Source: Egibacteraceae bacterium (GTDB taxonomy: Bacteria > Actinomycetota > Nitriliruptoria > Euzebyales > Egibacteraceae). Taken from it: a stretch of 64,000 nucleotides of DNA. This document shows, piece after piece, positions 8,544 through 18,607 of the stretch (the first letter of the stretch is position 1; each line of letters begins with the position of its first letter). Where the stretch lies: contig DATLGH010000006.1 in assembly GCA_035540635.1 (NCBI GenBank), positions 17,337-81,336 of the forward strand, given 5' to 3'. Below the pieces are notes generated by a model. That model searched no databases, was not told the DNA's origin, and worked only from the letters and a program-made list of their open reading frames with translations. The position numbers and the translations under genes were made by a program.

Positions 8544-8918
8544 ATGAGCGAAGCGCCCGCCATTTCCATTCCGCTCTCGGAGAAGCCGGTCGAGCCGATC
8601 ACGCTCACCGAGTCGGCTGCCGCGAAGGTCAAGGAGCTCATGACCCGCGAGGAGAAGCCCGACGAGGTCGCTCTCCGCGTCGCGGTCCAGCCCGGCGGCT
8701 GCTCGGGCATGCGCTACGCGCTGTTCTTCGACGACCGGGAGCTCGAGGGTGACCTCGTGCTCGACATCCACGGCGTGCCCGTGCGGCTCGACAAGATGAG
8801 CGCACCGCACCTGCAAGGCACCCAGATCGACTGGGTCGACAGCCTCCAGGGCGCCGGGTTCGCCATCAACAACCCCCAGGCGCGCAGCACCTGCGCCTGC
8901 GGCGACAGCTTCTCCTAG
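8544..8918 (+). CDS. erpA: A-type iron-sulfur carrier (ErpA/IscA family)
   Basis: Receives Fe-S clusters from the assembly scaffold and hands them to target enzymes. It has 124 aa with the three invariant cysteines: Cys53 in QPGGCSGMRY and Cys117/Cys119 in the C-terminal CACGDSF. A short N-terminal extension of about 15 residues precedes the domain (ITLTESAAAKVKEL). Likely clients nearby include the Fe-S enzymes NadA, LipA and ThiC, and a cysteine desulfurase lies just beyond the downstream hairpin. The gene ends before a perfect hairpin. Confidence 0.93.
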   Translation: MSEAPAISIPLSEKPVEPITLTESAAAKVKELMTREEKPDEVALRVAVQPGGCSGMRYALFFDDRELEGDLVLDIHGVPVRLDKMSAPHLQGTQIDWVDSLQGAGFAINNPQARSTCACGDSFS

Positions 8919-8960
8919 GCGCGAGCGGCACCTCGAGGCCGCAGAGCACACGCGCCACAC

Positions 8961-8988
8961 GAAGAGGGAGCCTGCGGGCTCCCTCTTC
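8961..8988. terminator. perfect 12-bp hairpin, probable bidirectional terminator
   Basis: GAAGAGGGAGCC (8961-8972) and its exact reverse complement (8977-8988) flank a 4-nt loop, TGCG. It sits between the convergent erpA and tusA genes. No T-run follows on either side, so it belongs to the U-less hairpin class often seen in high-GC actinobacteria. Confidence 0.75.
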
Positions 8989-9057
8989 CGCGTCCACGCG
9001 CGTGCGCCCTGCAGCAACCGCGCCCCGGCGGGCTGCGCCCTCCCGAGGCGGTCCCGG

Positions 9058-9297
9058 TCAGGAGGACCGCCGCACGCGGAAGGACCAGCCGCGCCCGGCC
9101 TCCGCCTGACCGAGGTACTCGTGGCCCTTCATCCGGCACCACACCGGAATGTCGACCTTCGCGCCAGCGTCGTCGGACAGCACGACGACCTCCTCGCCGG
9201 GGCGCGCCTGCTCGACGGCCTTGGCGAGCGCGATGACCGGCACCGGGCACGGCTTGCCGAGGGCGTCGACGACGGTGGCGGGTCGGGAGGCGGACAC
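9058..9297 (-). CDS. TusA-family sulfurtransferase
   Basis: Small (79 aa) TusA/SirA/YeeD-type protein. The active Cys17 lies in the CPxP motif (LGKPCPVPVIALAKAV), followed by the beta-alpha-beta-alpha-beta fold typical of the family (EEVVVLSDD, VDIPVWCRMKGHE). It accepts persulfide sulfur and passes it on. The start is taken as the GTG at 9297, where the conserved N-terminus begins; the upstream sequence in frame is not similar. It lies 25 bp after a cysteine desulfurase gene, the expected sulfur donor, and probably shares its transcript. Confidence 0.88.
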   Translation of the reverse strand: MSASRPATVVDALGKPCPVPVIALAKAVEQARPGEEVVVLSDDAGAKVDIPVWCRMKGHEYLGQAEAGRGWSFRVRRSS

Positions 9298-9322
9298 GCT
9301 CCGGAGCGTACCCGTCTGGCGT

Positions 9323-10480
9323 TCAGCGCCCCGCCCCCAGGCGGGCGCGCAGCGCGCCCACGGCCGTGGCGAACGCCTCCGCGAACCGCTCGACGACGTC
9401 GCCGGCGACGTCCGGACCGAACGAGACGCGGACGTGGCCGTGGGTAAGCGCCCCCATGGCGACGAGGACGTGGCTCGGCCGCCCGGACGTCGACGCGCAC
9501 GAGGACCCGGAGTGTACGGCGAAGCCGGCGCGGTCGAGCTCGGCGGCGAGGGTCTCCCCGTCGACGTAGAGCGCCGACGCGGCGACGATGTGGGGCAGGG
9601 CGTCGTTCGGGGGGCCATGGACCGCGACGTCGTCGAGGTCGCCGAGGCGCGCCCGCAGGCGCCGGCGCAGGCGATCGCAGCGTGCCACCTCCGCGGCGGC
9701 CGGGCCTTGCGGGTCCCCGGGACGCAGATGGAGCAGGGTCTCGGCCATGGCGGCGATCCCCGGCAGGTGCTCGAGTCCGGCCCGCCGACGGCCTTCGCGC
9801 TCGTCGCCGGACAGCAGCGGGCGGAAGCGGGCGCGCGGGGACCACGCGAGCGCCCCGGTGCCCCGGCCCCCACCGAACTTCGCCGCGGACACCGACACGA
9901 GGTCGGCGCCGAGCGTCACGACGTCGACGGGGAGCCGCCCGAACGTCTGGCAGGCGTCGACGTGCAGGAGGGCGTCGGCGTCGCGGCAGAGCGCGGCCGC
10001 CTCGGCGACCGGTTGGAGCGTGCCGGTCTCGTGGTTGGCGTGCTGGAGGTTCACGAGCGCCGCGCCGTCGCGCAGCGCGGCGGCGAGGGCGTCGAGGTCG
10101 ACGCGCCCGTCGCGGTCGACGGGCACGCGGGTGTGCGCACAGCCGCTGGCGTCGGCCGCGGCGAGCACCGCCGAGTGCTCGACGGCGGCGGACAGGATCC
10201 GCCGCGGGCGGGCCCGGTTGGCGGTGGCGACACCGCGGACGGCGAGGTGCACGGCCTCCGTGCCACCGGAGGTGAACGCGACGCGCTCGGCGGCGACCCC
10301 GAGCGCGGCGGCGGTCGCCGCGCGCGCCGACTCGAGCAGGTCGCGGGCGGCCCGGCCCTCGGCGTGGCGGCGGCTGGGGTCGCCGGGCAGGCTCCGGGCG
10401 ACCTGCGCGAGCGCGGCGAGGGCCGCCGGGTGCGCGGGCGCGGCGGAGGCGTGATCGAGGTACACCCGTTGCGTCGCCAT
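9323..10480 (-). CDS. cysteine desulfurase (NifS/IscS class V aminotransferase)
   Basis: PLP enzyme that removes sulfur from cysteine as an enzyme-bound persulfide. It has 385 aa, starting MATQRVYLDHASAAP. Motifs include FTSGGTEAVHLAV, the Asp/Gln pocket (LLHVDACQTFG), the PLP lysine in SVSAAKFGGGRGTGAL and the catalytic Cys loop HSGSSCASTSGRPSH. The downstream neighbour is TusA, so it may feed tRNA thiolation or molybdopterin rather than, or as well as, Fe-S assembly. CATACT ends 7 nt before the ATG and may give a leaderless transcript. A PhzF-like gene ends 29 bp upstream. Confidence 0.93.
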   Translation of the reverse strand: MATQRVYLDHASAAPAHPAALAALAQVARSLPGDPSRRHAEGRAARDLLESARAATAAALGVAAERVAFTSGGTEAVHLAVRGVATANRARPRRILSAAVEHSAVLAAADASGCAHTRVPVDRDGRVDLDALAAALRDGAALVNLQHANHETGTLQPVAEAAALCRDADALLHVDACQTFGRLPVDVVTLGADLVSVSAAKFGGGRGTGALAWSPRARFRPLLSGDEREGRRRAGLEHLPGIAAMAETLLHLRPGDPQGPAAAEVARCDRLRRRLRARLGDLDDVAVHGPPNDALPHIVAASALYVDGETLAAELDRAGFAVHSGSSCASTSGRPSHVLVAMGALTHGHVRVSFGPDVAGDVVERFAEAFATAVGALRARLGAGR

Positions 10481-10509
10481 CGGCGTCAGTATGGCGAGGC
10501 CGTCAGCAC

Positions 10510-11181
10510 CTACGGGTACGCGCGGGTCTCGACGTCCTCGACGACGCCGCCGACCTCGACCGTTCCCGCCGGGCCGGGCCGGGTGCGCAGCTCCGAGCCC
10601 GTTCCCTGGCGGATGACGAGCGGCCGGCCGAGCACTGCGCCGAGGCGCACCGCGGCCGCTCCCGTGGCCTCGTCCTCGGGCACCCCGAGACGCGCGGCGA
10701 AGAACCGGGCGCGCACGCGGCCGGCCGTCTCGTCCTCCCACGCCCACGCGTGGAGGACGTCGGTCCCGGCGGGCGGGGCTTCGAGGGCGTCCACCTCGGC
10801 CGGGGACTCGTAGCGCCGAAGCGTCATCTCCGGCGCCCACTCGGGGCGGCCGCGGATCCAGCGACGGCCGTCGTCCTCCCATGTCGCGACGGTGCCGGCC
10901 GGCGGGCGCAGGGCGTCGACCCACGTGCCGTGCTCGGCGAGCAGCCAGGCCGTGCCGACGAGTGGGTGACCGGCGAAAGGCAGCTCAGCCGCCGGGGTGT
11001 AGATCCGCAGCCGCCCCGTCGCGGGGTCGTCGAGGAACACCGTCTCGGAGAAGCCGAGGTCGGCGGCGATCGCCTGGCGGTCCTCCTCGGGGATCTCGGC
11101 CCCCTCGAGGAACACCCCGAGCGGGTTGCCCCCGGCCCCGTCAGGGCCGACGAACACGCGGAGTACGGAAAGGGTCGGCAT
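10510..11181 (-). CDS. PhzF-family isomerase-like protein (short)
   Basis: The sequence resembles the N-terminal half of PhzF/YddE proteins: RVFVGPDGAGGNPLGVF, catalytic Glu in LGFSETVFL and the PFAGHPLVGTAWLL motif. At 223 aa it is shorter than the usual 260-300 aa, and the second half is compressed, although it ends in a plausible strand/turn (RPGPAGTVEVGG). Family members are isomerases or epimerases of mostly unknown substrate. The start looks leaderless. It may be co-transcribed with the cysteine desulfurase 29 bp downstream; no shared pathway is evident. Confidence 0.8.
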   Translation of the reverse strand: MPTLSVLRVFVGPDGAGGNPLGVFLEGAEIPEEDRQAIAADLGFSETVFLDDPATGRLRIYTPAAELPFAGHPLVGTAWLLAEHGTWVDALRPPAGTVATWEDDGRRWIRGRPEWAPEMTLRRYESPAEVDALEAPPAGTDVLHAWAWEDETAGRVRARFFAARLGVPEDEATGAAAVRLGAVLGRPLVIRQGTGSELRTRPGPAGTVEVGGVVEDVETRAYP

Positions 11182-11188
11182 GCGGGGG

Positions 11189-11194
11189 ACCCTA
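11189..11194 (-). promoter_or_regulatory. -10 element TAGGGT, probable leaderless start of the PhzF-like gene
   Basis: TAGGGT (minus strand, 11194-11189) ends 7 nt before the ATG at 11181 with no Shine-Dalgarno between them. Confidence 0.45.
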
Positions 11195-11220
11195 CCGGTT
11201 GGCCGGGTCGCCGGAGCCGT

Positions 11221-12297
11221 TCATCCCGGCGGCGCGAGGCGGACGAGCGCTCCGGTCACGGCCACCGCGAGCAGCAGGCCGGCGAGCTCTGCCCGTACCG
11301 TGCGCTGCAGCCGGCGCCACGCCGCGGGGCCGTCGCGGTCGATGGCCGGCACGAGCCGCCACCGGTTGTGGGCGGCGAGGGCCAGGACGACCGCGACGAG
11401 CGCCACCTTCACGAGCAGCGTCCGCCCGTAGCCGCTGCTCACCAGGCCGCCGAGGCTGCCGACCTCGCGTGCCGCCAGGGCCGTACCCGTCGGCACGAGC
11501 GCCGCGACGCTGGCCGCGGCCACGGTGGAGAAGCGGCCGAGGAGCCGGGCGCCGCCGCTCGCGTCGAACGAGCCGCGTCGCATGGCGAGGACGACGCCGA
11601 GGAGCAGGAGACCGCCCAGCCACACGCCCGCCGCGCCGGCGTGCACGACCGTGACCGTCGCCGCGAGCCAGCGGGTGTCCGCGGTCGCGCTGTGGCCGGT
11701 GAGCGTGAAGCCCGCGAGCGCGACCAGCACCCCGGCGCCCGTGACGAGCGCGCCGGTCCGCGGCCGGCCGACGCCCAAGGCCACGGCGCAGAGGCCGGCC
11801 AGGCGCAGCAGCGCCGCCGCACCGAACGGCGAGGCCGCGACGGCGGCCAGGGTCCGTGCGTCGGACGCGCCGGCGAAGCCCGATCCCTGCACGACGGCCG
11901 CGTGCAGCGGCACGCTGAGGGCGCTCGCGGCCATGCCGGCGATGGCCGCCGCCCGCACGAGCCGCACGATGCGTGCCCGTTCGTGACCGCGGCCGTCGTG
12001 AACGGCGCCGACGAAGACCGCGCCGCCCACCGCGACGAGGACCCCGGTCACGAGCACGACGCGCACGAGCAGCGCCGCGGCCTCCACCGCGACCTGCGAG
12101 GCGCCCAGCGCGGTGAGCGCGACGCCGGCCACCCCCGCGGCGCCGACCACGGCGGCCCCCGCGACCGCCCTCGCCGGCATCCGACCCGAACGCCGGTCCC
12201 CCCCCGGCGCGCCGACCGGCGCCCGTCGCGCGAGCGCGCCTCGTGCCGCCGGCGCACGCACCGCCGGCGCGGCGACCTCGTGCTCGACGGCCGTCAT
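11221..12297 (-). CDS. CopD-family copper-resistance membrane protein
   Basis: Integral membrane protein of 358 aa with about eight to nine hydrophobic helices. The C-terminal half matches the CopD domain (TVVHAGAAGVWLGG, TLLVKVALVAVVLALAAHNR). CopD proteins take part in copper uptake or handling. The N-terminal ~45 residues are polar and Ala/Arg-rich. The ATG at 12297 follows no strong Shine-Dalgarno. It is divergent from a lipoprotein-CopC-membrane protein set, together resembling a CopC/CopD system split across two transcripts. Confidence 0.85.
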   Translation of the reverse strand: MTAVEHEVAAPAVRAPAARGALARRAPVGAPGGDRRSGRMPARAVAGAAVVGAAGVAGVALTALGASQVAVEAAALLVRVVLVTGVLVAVGGAVFVGAVHDGRGHERARIVRLVRAAAIAGMAASALSVPLHAAVVQGSGFAGASDARTLAAVAASPFGAAALLRLAGLCAVALGVGRPRTGALVTGAGVLVALAGFTLTGHSATADTRWLAATVTVVHAGAAGVWLGGLLLLGVVLAMRRGSFDASGGARLLGRFSTVAAASVAALVPTGTALAAREVGSLGGLVSSGYGRTLLVKVALVAVVLALAAHNRWRLVPAIDRDGPAAWRRLQRTVRAELAGLLLAVAVTGALVRLAPPG

Positions 12298-12383
12298 CGC
12301 GCTGTCCGTCTGTCGTCCACGACCATGGTTCGGCAGCACGCGGCCGGGGGATTGCCCGCGCATGCGCCCCACCACCGCACACG

Positions 12384-12389
12384 TACCCT
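12384..12389 (+). promoter_or_regulatory. -10 element TACCCT, probable leaderless start of the DUF3105 gene
   Basis: TACCCT ends 6 nt before the ATG at 12396 and no ribosome-binding site is present. A short palindrome, ACCATGGT, lies about 50 bp upstream in the shared divergent region. Confidence 0.4.
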
Positions 12390-12395
12390 GTGGAC

Positions 12396-12974
12396 ATGGC
12401 TCCGCGTACCGCTGTCGTCGCTGTGGGCGTCGGCGCCCTGCTACTCGCGGGGTGCGGTGGCGCACCGGGAACGGCCGCCGAGGTTGACTGCGGTCCCGTG
12501 GAGGAGCAGCCCGACGCCGGCCATCAGCACCTCGTGGGCGACGCGGAGGCGCCCGTCGACTACGCCACCGTCCCCCCGACCTCCGGGTGGCACTTCGCCG
12601 ACCCCGACCGGGTCCGCGGGGCACTCGGGATGCACGAGGCCGAACGCCCCCTCACCGAGACGGAGCAGGCGAGCGTGCTGGCCGTCGACGCAGTCGTCGT
12701 CACCTGGCGCGATCTCACCGCCGAGCAGCGCGACGCGCTCGCCGAGCTCGCCACCGGCGAGTACGCCGGGCGGGTCGCGGTGACGCCCTACGACCGCCTC
12801 GAGCCGGGCCAGGTGGTGATGACCGCCTGGCGGACGATGCAGGTCTGCGACGGCCTCGACCTCGCGGCCGTCGCCCGCTTCGTCGACGCGCACGCCGCTG
12901 CGGAGCCCGACTTCTCGATGGGCGGAGCCGACCACGGCGACGAGCACGGCCGGCATGAGTTTTCCGGCCGCTGA
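12396..12974 (+). CDS. DUF3105-like lipoprotein
   Basis: Exported lipoprotein of 192 aa. The signal peptide ends in a lipobox, LLLAGC, around residue 20. The mature part begins with an acidic/His stretch (DAGHQHLVG). It then follows the DUF3105 pattern: YATVPPTSGWHF, VVVTWRDLTAEQ and a C-terminal TAWRTMQVCDG. The usual central HNLEHG motif is not recognisable, so it is a divergent member. The C-terminus is His/Asp-rich (GGADHGDEHGRH), compatible with metal binding. First gene of a unit with copC and a His-rich membrane protein; a role in copper handling is inferred from context. Confidence 0.75.
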   Translation: MAPRTAVVAVGVGALLLAGCGGAPGTAAEVDCGPVEEQPDAGHQHLVGDAEAPVDYATVPPTSGWHFADPDRVRGALGMHEAERPLTETEQASVLAVDAVVVTWRDLTAEQRDALAELATGEYAGRVAVTPYDRLEPGQVVMTAWRTMQVCDGLDLAAVARFVDAHAAAEPDFSMGGADHGDEHGRHEFSGR

Positions 12975-13001
12975 GCGGCTGCCCCGACCGAGGAGCGCCA
13001 C

Positions 13002-13658
13002 GTGACCAACCCCCGCGACAGCATCCGACTCCACCAGGCGGTCGCGCCCGTCGTGGCCGCCCTGCTCGCAGGGGCGGCCCTGGTCGTCGGCGCCGGGCCC
13101 GCTGCGGCGCACGCGGCACTCGTGGGGGCACACCCCGAAGACGGGGCGACGGTCACCGACGAGCTCGACATGGTCGTGCTGGAGTTCGACGAGCCCGTCG
13201 GCTTCGCGCAGGTCCGGGTGACCGGACCCGACGGCCAGCGGGTGGACGAGGGGCAGCCGGGGGAGCGGGGGACGACGGTCGAGCAGCCCCTCGCACCGGT
13301 GCTGCCAAGGGGCGCCTACGAGGTGGCGTTCCGGGTCACACCCGACGACGGGCATCCCCTCGAGGGACGGGTTGCGTTCACCTACGCCGGTCCGGTCGGC
13401 ACGGGCGACGTGGGCGACCCACCGCCCGCCGCCGGGGACAGGGCCGAAACCGTGCTGCCCGCACCCGGCGAGGCAGACGTCCGGGAGGAGCAGACCGGAG
13501 TGGAGGCCGAGGGCATGGGTGCCGAGCGGGAGGCCGACCTCGGCTACCCCGTGCTGGTCCTCGCACTGCTCGTGCTCCTCGCTGCGGCCGGCGGTGCGGC
13601 CCTGTTCGTGCGCCGGCGCGGTCGGGGCGGCTCCGGCGGCCGGGTCGCGGACGCGTAG
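13002..13658 (+). CDS. CopC-domain protein, membrane anchored
   Basis: Secreted copper-binding domain protein of 218 aa. The signal peptide ends at AAAHA, so the mature chain begins near the His that ligates copper in CopC proteins (HAALVGAHPEDGATV). VTPDDGHPLEGRVAFTY carries the second Asp/His ligand region. After the ~100-residue beta domain there is an acidic linker, one C-terminal membrane helix and a basic tail (RRRGRGG). The GTG start at 13002 has AGGAG 7 nt upstream. Confidence 0.9.
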   Translation: MTNPRDSIRLHQAVAPVVAALLAGAALVVGAGPAAAHAALVGAHPEDGATVTDELDMVVLEFDEPVGFAQVRVTGPDGQRVDEGQPGERGTTVEQPLAPVLPRGAYEVAFRVTPDDGHPLEGRVAFTYAGPVGTGDVGDPPPAAGDRAETVLPAPGEADVREEQTGVEAEGMGAEREADLGYPVLVLALLVLLAAAGGAALFVRRRGRGGSGGRVADA

Positions 13659-13669
13659 GCGACGGAGCC

Positions 13670-14746
13670 GTGCCCCGCACCGTGCGTCTCGCCAGCCTCG
13701 CCATGCTCGCCGCAGGCCTGCTCGTCGGTCTGGCCGCCCCCGCGCTCGCACACGGACGGGGCACCGACGCCAGCAACTACCTCAGCCGCGTCACCGCCGC
13801 CCCCACGATCGAGGGGTTGCGGTGGCGGGTGTACGGCGGCGACGAGCTGCTGTGGGTCGAGAACCGCACCGGCGACGAGCTCATCGTCTACGGCTACGAG
13901 CGTGAGCCCCGTGACCTCTACCTGCGGATCGGGCCCGACGGGGTCTTCGAGAACCGCAACGCCGCAGCCACCTACCTCAACCGGGAGCGGCTCGGCGGCC
14001 CGGTCCCCGAAGGGATCGACGCGGAGGCGCCCCCCGACTGGGTGCAGGTGTCGACCGAGCCCCGCTTCATGTGGCACGACCACCGCATCCACTACATGGG
14101 CGTGGGCCTGCACCCGCGCGTCACGGACCCCGCCGAGCGTACGCCGATCATGGAGTGGTCGGTCCCGTTCAGTCTCGCCGGCGAGGAGCTCGAGGTCGCC
14201 GGCGAGCTCGAGTGGGTGCCGGGGCCGCCGTGGTGGCCGTGGCCACTCGTCGGTCTCGCACTCACACTGCCGGCCCTCCTGGGCCTGCGCACCGGGCCGC
14301 ACGGCGACCGCTGGCCGGGGCTCGCGCGGCCCGCTGCGCTCGTCCTCGGCGCGGTCGCGGCCACGAACCTCGTGTTCCTCGTCGACGACCTGCTCGCCGT
14401 GCCGCTGCCCCTTGCGACCCGTGTGCCCGCCGCCGTGCAGACCGCGCTGTTCATCGGTCTCGCGGCTTTCGGCGCGCTGCGGGGCCGCCGGGGCGGGGAC
14501 GCCGGCGCCTTCACCGCCCTCGGGGTGGGCGCGGGCGCACTGCTCATCGGCCAGGGCCTGCTGCTCCTGCCGGCCCTCGCCGCGTCACAGCTGTCGACGG
14601 TCTTTCCCGACGCCGTGCCGCGCCTCGTCATGGGGTTGAACATCGCCCAGGTGCTGCCCCTCGGTGCCGTCGCGTTCGTCGGGACGCGCCGGGTGCTGCC
14701 CGCGGACGCCGGTCCGCGCGACGAGCCCGCCGCCGTCGGCGGGTGA
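13670..14746 (+). CDS. membrane protein with His-rich extracytoplasmic domain, CopC neighbour
   Basis: Unrecognised family, 358 aa. A signal peptide (to APALAHG) is followed by an extracytoplasmic beta-rich domain of ~170 residues with a His cluster (RFMWHDHRIHYMG), then about five membrane helices. The domain reads like those of conserved actinobacterial membrane proteins that sit beside copC. The His cluster and the 11-bp spacing after copC suggest copper binding or delivery; this is inference. The GTG start at 13670 has ACGGAG upstream. Confidence 0.65.
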   Translation: MPRTVRLASLAMLAAGLLVGLAAPALAHGRGTDASNYLSRVTAAPTIEGLRWRVYGGDELLWVENRTGDELIVYGYEREPRDLYLRIGPDGVFENRNAAATYLNRERLGGPVPEGIDAEAPPDWVQVSTEPRFMWHDHRIHYMGVGLHPRVTDPAERTPIMEWSVPFSLAGEELEVAGELEWVPGPPWWPWPLVGLALTLPALLGLRTGPHGDRWPGLARPAALVLGAVAATNLVFLVDDLLAVPLPLATRVPAAVQTALFIGLAAFGALRGRRGGDAGAFTALGVGAGALLIGQGLLLLPALAASQLSTVFPDAVPRLVMGLNIAQVLPLGAVAFVGTRRVLPADAGPRDEPAAVGG

Positions 14747-14761
14747 CCTCCGGCGGTCCGC

Positions 14762-15835
14762 TCAGCCGAGCACGCCCCCGGCGAGACCGCCGAGGCCGAA
14801 GGTGACCGCCGCCGCCACCGCCCCGACGGCGAGCTGGCGGAGCCCCGACCGCAGCATCGGCCGGTTGGTCAGCAGGCTGATGGCCGCACCGACGGTGAAC
14901 AGCGCCACGGACGCCGCAGCCATCGCCGTGAGCATCGCGGCGGCCCCCGATCCGATCACGAAGGGCAGCAACGGGATGGTGGCCCCGACGGAGAACGCGG
15001 CGAAGTTCGACGCCGCGGCGCCCCAGGGCGAGCCGAGGGCGGTCGGGTCGAAACCGAGCTTCTCGCGCGCGAGGACCCGCGCGGCCACGTCGGGGTCCCG
15101 CAGGAGCTCCTCGGCTGCGCGCTCGGCCTCGCCGGCGGGGGTCCCGCGGGCGCGCAGCAGCAGCGCGAGCTCGTTCGTCGGCTCGTCGGCGAGCTCCGTC
15201 AGGTGCGCGGCGTCGAGCGCGATCTCACCGGCGAACAGCTCACGCTGCGACGTGACGGAGATGAACTCGCCGGCCCCCATGGACAGGGCTCCGCCGAGCA
15301 GGCCGGCGAGGCCGGCGAGGACGATGACCTCGTTCGAGGCCTGACCGCCTGCCATGCCCATGACGAGGGCGAGGTTGGAAACGAGGCCGTCGTTGACGCC
15401 GAAGACGCCGGCGCGCAGGCCGCCCGACGTGCGGGCCCGCCACGAGGGGAACAGGCCCGCGACGACCCGGGCGTGCACCCGCTCGTCGACGACCATGTGC
15501 GCGGGCGCGGCGGGGTCGGCGTCGTAGCGGCTGATCTCCGACGCCTCGCCCCGCTCGAGGAGGGGGATGACCGCCCCCACGCCGAGGCGCCGCGCGATCC
15601 ACGCGAGCAGCCGCGCGCGGCCGCCGACCTGATGCGCGGCGACCCGGGGCGGGTCCTCGCCGAGCTCGGTGAGCTTGGCCGCCCAGTGGCGTGCGTGGCG
15701 CTCCTCGGCCTCGGCGAGCCCGAGGAGGATGTCGCGGCGCTCGCCGTGCGCGCGCTCGGCGAGGGCACGGTACACCGCCGCCCCGTCGAGCTCGTCGGCC
15801 ATGTGGCGCCGGTACCGCCGCTTCGCACTCCTCAT
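14762..15835 (-). CDS. mbfA: Ery-VIT (MbfA-type) membrane ferritin / iron exporter
   Basis: Fusion of an N-terminal rubrerythrin/ferritin-like domain (residues ~12-140, with the metal-binding helix AEAEERHARHWAAKL) and a C-terminal VIT1/CCC1 domain (FGVNDGLVSNLALVMG, MGAGEFISVTSQ, several helices). In the known relatives MbfA and Ery-VIT, the di-iron domain senses or oxidises Fe(II) and the VIT domain exports it. It has 357 aa. The ATG at 15835 may be leaderless, with an in-frame ATG 11 codons later. It is convergent with the copper cluster and divergent from thiC. No Fur or IdeR box was recognised. Confidence 0.88.
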   Translation of the reverse strand: MRSAKRRYRRHMADELDGAAVYRALAERAHGERRDILLGLAEAEERHARHWAAKLTELGEDPPRVAAHQVGGRARLLAWIARRLGVGAVIPLLERGEASEISRYDADPAAPAHMVVDERVHARVVAGLFPSWRARTSGGLRAGVFGVNDGLVSNLALVMGMAGGQASNEVIVLAGLAGLLGGALSMGAGEFISVTSQRELFAGEIALDAAHLTELADEPTNELALLLRARGTPAGEAERAAEELLRDPDVAARVLAREKLGFDPTALGSPWGAAASNFAAFSVGATIPLLPFVIGSGAAAMLTAMAAASVALFTVGAAISLLTNRPMLRSGLRQLAVGAVAAAVTFGLGGLAGGVLG

Positions 15836-15844
15836 CGCCCGCCG

Positions 15845-15850
15845 ATGATA
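15845..15850 (-). promoter_or_regulatory. -10 element TATCAT before the Ery-VIT gene
   Basis: TATCAT (minus strand, 15850-15845) ends 9 nt before the ATG at 15835. There is no Shine-Dalgarno between them, consistent with a leaderless or near-leaderless mRNA. Confidence 0.4.
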
Positions 15851-15917
15851 GCCGGGGGGCGTCGTTGCCCGGGCGTGCCGCCCGGCATCGCGTGTCGCGG
15901 CCGTGCCGGGGCGCCGC

Positions 15918-15923
15918 TATGGT
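15918..15923 (+). promoter_or_regulatory. -10 element TATGGT for the thiC riboswitch transcript
   Basis: TATGGT lies ~10 nt before the first base of the TPP aptamer, so transcription would begin at about 15930 and include the whole riboswitch. No good -35 is visible. Confidence 0.45.
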
Positions 15924-15932
15924 CATCGCGTA

Positions 15933-17742
<1,810 letters not shown>

Positions 17743-17755
17743 GCCGTCGCGCCCG

Positions 17756-18607
17756 TCAGCGCTGCGCGCGGTAGCGGTGCATGGTGAGCGGCGCGAACAC
17801 GGCGACGAGTCCGGCGCAGATCAGCAGCACGACGCCGAGCTGGCCGGCCGTCGCGTTGCCGTGCATGAGCCCGCGCACCGCCGCCACCACGTGGGTGACC
17901 GGGTTCACGCCGACCACCGCCTGCAGCCAGGACGGCATGGTCGCAGGGTCCACGAGGATGTTGCTCATGAAGGTGAGGGGGAACAGCACGAGCATCGCCG
18001 CGTACATGACCGACTCGGGCGTGCGCATGAAAAGCCCGAACAGCGTCCAGATCCACGACAGGCTGAAGGAGAAGGCCAGGAGGAGCAGCACCGCCGACAG
18101 CAGCCCGACCGCCCCGCCACCCGGCCGGAAACCGAGCGCGAGACCGAGCACGACCATGATCGCCGAGGCGAGCGTGTAGCGGACCGCGTCGCCGAGCAAC
18201 GCGCCGACGAGGACGGCGGGCTGCCAGATCGGCAGCGACCGGAAGCGGTCGAACACCCCCTTGGTGATGTCGGTGTTCAGCGCCGAGCCGGTGTACATGG
18301 TGATCATCGTGACGGTCATGACGAGGATGCCCGGCAGCACGAACTGCAGGTACTCGCCGGTCGACCCCGCGAGGGCACCGCCGAACAGGTACGTGAACAG
18401 CAGCAGGAACATGATCGGGAACATCGTCACGTCGAACAGCTGCTCCGGGACGTGCTTGATCTTCAGCAGCGCGCGCCACCCGAAGGTGAGCGACGCCGCC
18501 AGCGCGCTCGGGCGGGGCGGGCGCGCCCGCCCCGCCAGGACCGCCCGGAGGTCCGCGTCCCCTGGGTGGGCGCCGGTCAGCGGCGCCTCGGCCTGCCGGG
18601 GGGTCAT
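17756..18607 (-). CDS. ABC-2 type transporter permease (DrrB-like)
   Basis: Membrane subunit of an ABC exporter, 283 aa. A polar N-terminus of ~45 residues is followed by six hydrophobic segments. The ABC-2 features are visible ([46 protein letters not shown]). It resembles the DrrB daunorubicin-resistance permeases. Its start overlaps the stop of the ATPase gene by 4 bp (ATGA), so the two are co-translated. The substrate cannot be read from sequence. Confidence 0.9.
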   Translation of the reverse strand: MTPRQAEAPLTGAHPGDADLRAVLAGRARPPRPSALAASLTFGWRALLKIKHVPEQLFDVTMFPIMFLLLFTYLFGGALAGSTGEYLQFVLPGILVMTVTMITMYTGSALNTDITKGVFDRFRSLPIWQPAVLVGALLGDAVRYTLASAIMVVLGLALGFRPGGGAVGLLSAVLLLLAFSFSLSWIWTLFGLFMRTPESVMYAAMLVLFPLTFMSNILVDPATMPSWLQAVVGVNPVTHVVAAVRGLMHGNATAGQLGVVLLICAGLVAVFAPLTMHRYRAQR

